From contig JAJZAS010000069.1 in assembly GCA_021799325.1 (NCBI GenBank), positions 1 through 7,691 of the forward strand: a stretch of 7,691 nt of DNA, read 5' to 3'. The DNA comes from Bacillota bacterium. Its GTDB lineage: Bacteria > Bacillota > Bacilli > Alicyclobacillales > SLC66. Position numbers and translations under genes: made by a program. Below the pieces are notes generated by a model. It worked only from the letters and a program-made list of their open reading frames with translations, was not told where the DNA came from and ran no database searches. Shown one piece after another: positions 5,352 through 7,691 of this stretch (position 1 is the first letter of the stretch; every line of letters begins with the position of its first letter).

Positions 5352-6233
5352 TTGTTGAATACATTAAAAACTTGGGTATTGATGGCAGTTTTGTCCGTCC
5401 TGATCGTTCTCCTGGGATCTTACATTGGCGGCAGGGGCGGGGCGGTGATTGCCCTCGTGGTGGCACTAGGCATCAATGGATTCAGTTATTTTTTCAGCGA
5501 TCAGATTGCTATTTCCATGTCCGGTGCCAAAGAAGTGACTGAACAACAAGCGCCAGAACTGTATACCACGGTGAGACATTTGTCGACAAGGGCTGGTTTG
5601 CCAATGCCAAGAATACTTGTATCTCCATCACCTCTTCCCAACGCATTTGCTACAGGAAGGGATCCTAATCACTCAGCGGTTGTTGTGAATTCAGGTTTAC
5701 TGGACATGCTGTCCACAAGAGAATTGCAGGGAGTTCTTGCGCACGAAATGTCGCACATTCGCCATCGAGATATTCTCATTGCTTCCATGGCTGCGACACT
5801 TGCTGCGGCCATCACTTGGTTGGCGCAGATGCTTCAGTGGGGATTGATGTTTGGCGGTGAGCGGGATAGTCGGGATTCGAATTGGGTGGGAGAACTTGCG
5901 CTCATGATTCTTGCCCCCATCGCGGCAACATTAGTCCAGTTAGCTATTTCAAGATCCCGTGAATACAAAGCGGATGAGGGCGCGGCAAAATTGACAAGAG
6001 ACCCAGACGGTTTAGCAGACGCGCTTGCAAAACTCGATCATGTTTCAAGATTTGGCACGGGAAGGCGACGAGAGGAACGTAATTCCGCTGCGACTGCAGC
6101 GCTTGCCCATATGTACATTGTCAATCCGCTAAGAGGACAAAACCTGGCTGGCCTTTTTAGCACACATCCTCCAACAGAAGAACGGATTCGACGGCTTCGA
6201 TTGATGAGAATCAATGGTTCAGAAACAGAATAA
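5352..6233 (+). CDS. htpX: HtpX membrane zinc metalloprotease (M48 family)
   Basis: HtpX is a membrane-embedded protease with a cytosolic active site that degrades damaged membrane proteins. With this start it has 293 residues, the usual length. Visible are an N-terminal transmembrane hairpin (about 8-50), the M48 zinc motif HEMSH at 131-135 in LAHEMSHIRHRDIL, two further membrane helices (about 141-167 and 178-198), and the third ligand Glu204 in SREYKADE. The conserved tail with FSTHPPTEERI is intact. TTG 5352 is chosen because AAAAGGA (5337-5343) lies eight bases upstream; GTG 5346 is too close to that SD, and TTG 5355 (NTLKTW, a common HtpX N-terminus) is a near-equal alternative. It diverges from the ThyX-like gene and ends at a strong hairpin. 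All catalytic residues are present, so it is likely functional. Confidence 0.96.
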   Translation: MLNTLKTWVLMAVLSVLIVLLGSYIGGRGGAVIALVVALGINGFSYFFSDQIAISMSGAKEVTEQQAPELYTTVRHLSTRAGLPMPRILVSPSPLPNAFATGRDPNHSAVVVNSGLLDMLSTRELQGVLAHEMSHIRHRDILIASMAATLAAAITWLAQMLQWGLMFGGERDSRDSNWVGELALMILAPIAATLVQLAISRSREYKADEGAAKLTRDPDGLADALAKLDHVSRFGTGRRREERNSAATAALAHMYIVNPLRGQNLAGLFSTHPPTEERIRRLRLMRINGSETE

Positions 6234-6250
6234 CTTTTTTACAAAATAAC

Positions 6251-6299
6251 GGCTGTCCCTCCCGTCATTTAATGGAGTTGGGGACAGCCTATTTACTTT
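6251..6299. terminator. Bidirectional terminator between htpX and the Gln-rich gene
   Basis: GGCTGTCCC (6251-6259) pairs perfectly with GGGACAGCC (6281-6289) around a 21-base loop that contains CAT/ATG. On the plus strand TATTTACTTT follows, and on the minus strand GTTATTTTG follows. The two genes converge here, so it serves both. Confidence 0.75.
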
Positions 6300-6302
6300 C
6301 AC

Positions 6303-6752
6303 TTACATCATCGTTGAGGAATAACTACCGTATTGTGGACGATAGCTGCTGGATGTGCTTGATTGTTGATCAGCCATCATCACAGATTGAATCGGAGCAC
6401 TACTTCCATAGGAGGCAGAGGCGCTGTAATTCACACTTTGCATCGGTGAATACTGTGGTGTTTGCGTATTGTAGTTACGATAGCTTGGTGAATTTTCCTG
6501 AATGGATGCCTGCCTATCAGCCTGCATCACGTTGTTAAGCCCTGTGGCGCCAGGATATCCGTAGTAACCACCCTGTTGCTGTTGTTGTTGAAATGGCATG
6601 GCGTTCGCTGCATTTACTGTGCTGAGTTGAGCTACTTGCTGATTCACATGTTGCAATTCCTGAACCATCTGTTGGTTAATTTGCACTGCTTCAGTACTGA
6701 GTTGCTGAATTCGTTGCAACTGCTGTTGGATCTGCCACGTCTGCTGCTGCAT
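6303..6752 (-). CDS. Gln/Ser/Tyr-rich low-complexity protein of unknown function
   Basis: I do not recognise this 149-residue protein. Residues about 1-48 are glutamine-rich with a heptad-like pattern (IQQQLQRIQQLSTEAVQINQQMVQEL) that could form a coiled coil. A polyglutamine patch then leads into GGYYGYPGATG, and the rest is Gln, Ser, Tyr, Pro and Met-rich. Two segments resemble each other: VMQADRQAS followed by SYRNY, and VMMADQQSS followed by SYRPQYGSY near the C-terminus, suggesting an internal duplication. There is no signal peptide or membrane segment. Such composition is seen in spore-coat and surface-associated proteins of Bacilli, but that role is only a guess. ATG 6752 is chosen because GGAGGG lies six bases upstream; an in-frame ATG at 6824 has its AG-rich stretch touching the start. 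No convincing promoter is visible, including for sporulation sigma factors. Confidence 0.75.
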   Translation of the reverse strand: MQQQTWQIQQQLQRIQQLSTEAVQINQQMVQELQHVNQQVAQLSTVNAANAMPFQQQQQQGGYYGYPGATGLNNVMQADRQASIQENSPSYRNYNTQTPQYSPMQSVNYSASASYGSSAPIQSVMMADQQSSTSSSYRPQYGSYSSTMM

Positions 6753-6908
6753 TATCTTCCCTCCATTTGTTCGTTTGAATTTCAACTCTATAGTTCCCGC
6801 ACAGTCGCCCGCTATACCGACCATCCTCTGGAAGAAAATCTTGTCACGTCTGATTTATCCTCCATCGTACAAACTACAGGTAGTCAATTTGATCAGGGGG
6901 GAAGTCTC

Positions 6909-7691
6909 TTGTCAATAAAAAAAAGGATCGCCATACCAATCATCACTTTTTTGTCATTGAGCGTTATCAGTACTGCCATGCCGCCAATTGTAGCGCAAAC
7001 GACAACTGATAACCCCACTAATGTACCTGACTGGTATTTACGTGCACAAAAGACAAAGGGAGTGCCTTGGACGATATTGATTGCACTAGACGCTTATGGG
7101 GCATCAACGTCACCTCCTTTAGGCGTCAAAAGAACCGCAAAAGAACCTTTTACTAAGTCTGGATTCCGTTTTTCACCATGGCTATGGCAAGGGCTTGCCA
7201 ATCCTGTACAAAACGATACGGAAGCTACTCGCATCTTATTTTTTAAAGGGTACGGTAAAGATGGAGATGGAGATGGCAAAGCCACTCAGGATGATCCATA
7301 CGATCGGGTGACCGCCATTGCCAGTTGGCTTTCACAAAGCGGTACCAATGAATTTGATCCTTCCGAAGTGCTCTGGGATTATTTTCAGCATGAATCCGCA
7401 GTAGATCGTATTATGGCACTTGCCAATGTGTATAGAAAATTTAACTCAGGCAAGTTGACGGACCGCATGTTCCCTTTATCCAAAAGGTTCAGTGTGGCAT
7501 TCAACGACACGTGGGGACAAGGACGCAGTTATGGAGGACGGCGCATGCACGAAGGGACTGATATTTTTGCGGGATATGGCACGCCTGTTCTCAGCGTGTG
7601 TTATGGATATGTAGAACTCATTGGCTGGAATCGCTTGGGAGGATGGCGGATAGGCATCAGGTCCGCCGATAATTACTACTATTATTATGCA
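6909..7691 (+). CDS. Secreted M23-family metallopeptidase, 3' end beyond the window
   Basis: The open frame runs 261 codons to the window edge. The product is probably a cell-wall endopeptidase cutting peptidoglycan crosslinks or stem peptides. It starts with a signal peptide (SIKKR, then IAIPIITFLSLSVISTAM, cut near IVAQ). About residues 40-185 resemble a transglycosylase-like domain often found before M23 in Bacilli (GVPWTILIALDAYG, then GYGKDGDGDGKA). DGDGDGKATQDD at 118-129 has the spacing of an EF-hand calcium loop. The usual catalytic glutamate is not evident, so this part may only bind. The M23 domain begins around 195, with His214 and Asp218 in HEGTD as zinc ligands. The expected HxH motif should follow directly after YYYYYA, outside the window. 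TTG 6909 is supported by GGGGGG eight bases upstream plus the basic N-terminus. It diverges from the Gln-rich gene. Confidence 0.88.
   Translation, partial: MSIKKRIAIPIITFLSLSVISTAMPPIVAQTTTDNPTNVPDWYLRAQKTKGVPWTILIALDAYGASTSPPLGVKRTAKEPFTKSGFRFSPWLWQGLANPVQNDTEATRILFFKGYGKDGDGDGKATQDDPYDRVTAIASWLSQSGTNEFDPSEVLWDYFQHESAVDRIMALANVYRKFNSGKLTDRMFPLSKRFSVAFNDTWGQGRSYGGRRMHEGTDIFAGYGTPVLSVCYGYVELIGWNRLGGWRIGIRSADNYYYYYA

Noticed and set aside
5282..5542. Plus-strand frame overlapping the start of htpX
   Set aside because: It is an out-of-frame shadow of the htpX gene with no family pattern.
6272..6538. Plus-strand frame opposite the Gln-rich gene
   Set aside because: It arises from the antisense of a biased low-complexity gene, begins inside the terminator and has no SD.
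6753..6824. Longer start for the Gln-rich protein at ATG 6824
   Set aside because: AGAGG touches the ATG with no spacing, whereas ATG 6752 has GGAGGG at six bases.
6825..6908. Promoter for the M23 peptidase (TTGTCA near 6860)
   Set aside because: No -10 at acceptable spacing matches the consensus.

Overview
The window looks like chromosomal DNA of a low-to-moderate GC Bacillota, probably a Bacilli-like organism related to the Alicyclobacillus group. The pointers are a bacterial class-1B type SpeD nearly superimposable on the Bacillus enzyme, strong AG-rich Shine-Dalgarno (SD) sites, sigma-A type promoters, frequent TTG/GTG starts and a secreted M23 peptidase. The genus is an inference.

Positions 1-2100 are an accessory, partly decayed segment, all on the minus strand. 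It holds a twice-truncated B12-binding radical SAM remnant (50-922), a frameshifted Phd/RelB-like antitoxin without a toxin (923-1337), and a Uma2-family nuclease-like protein (1515-2042) whose upstream, well-spaced ATG is cut off by a stop at codon 4. A tRNA-Ala(GGC) gene with its own promoter and terminator (2163-2328) borders this segment on the 3' side of the tRNA. That is a common arrangement for integrated DNA, although no attachment repeat was seen.

Positions 2400-6290 look like stable chromosome. A secreted PepSY-domain protein (+) converges on S-adenosylmethionine decarboxylase speD (-), with a shared hairpin terminator between them. speD has a near-consensus promoter and an approximately 150-nt leader rich in alternative pairings, including two stretches that can pair with its own SD. 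Upstream is a two-gene minus-strand unit: a ThyX-fold protein lacking the ThyX signature, then a crotonase with one of the two hydratase glutamates replaced. This unit diverges from htpX, a membrane zinc protease, across a short region with two extended -10 promoters.

Positions 6290-7691 carry a glutamine/serine/tyrosine-rich low-complexity protein (-) that shares a bidirectional terminator with htpX, and a divergent secreted M23 metallopeptidase (+), cut by the window edge, with an N-terminal transglycosylase-like segment and an EF-hand-like calcium loop. No CRISPR array, complete insertion sequence or phage module was seen. The best candidates for new biology are the ThyX-like/crotonase pair and the speD leader.
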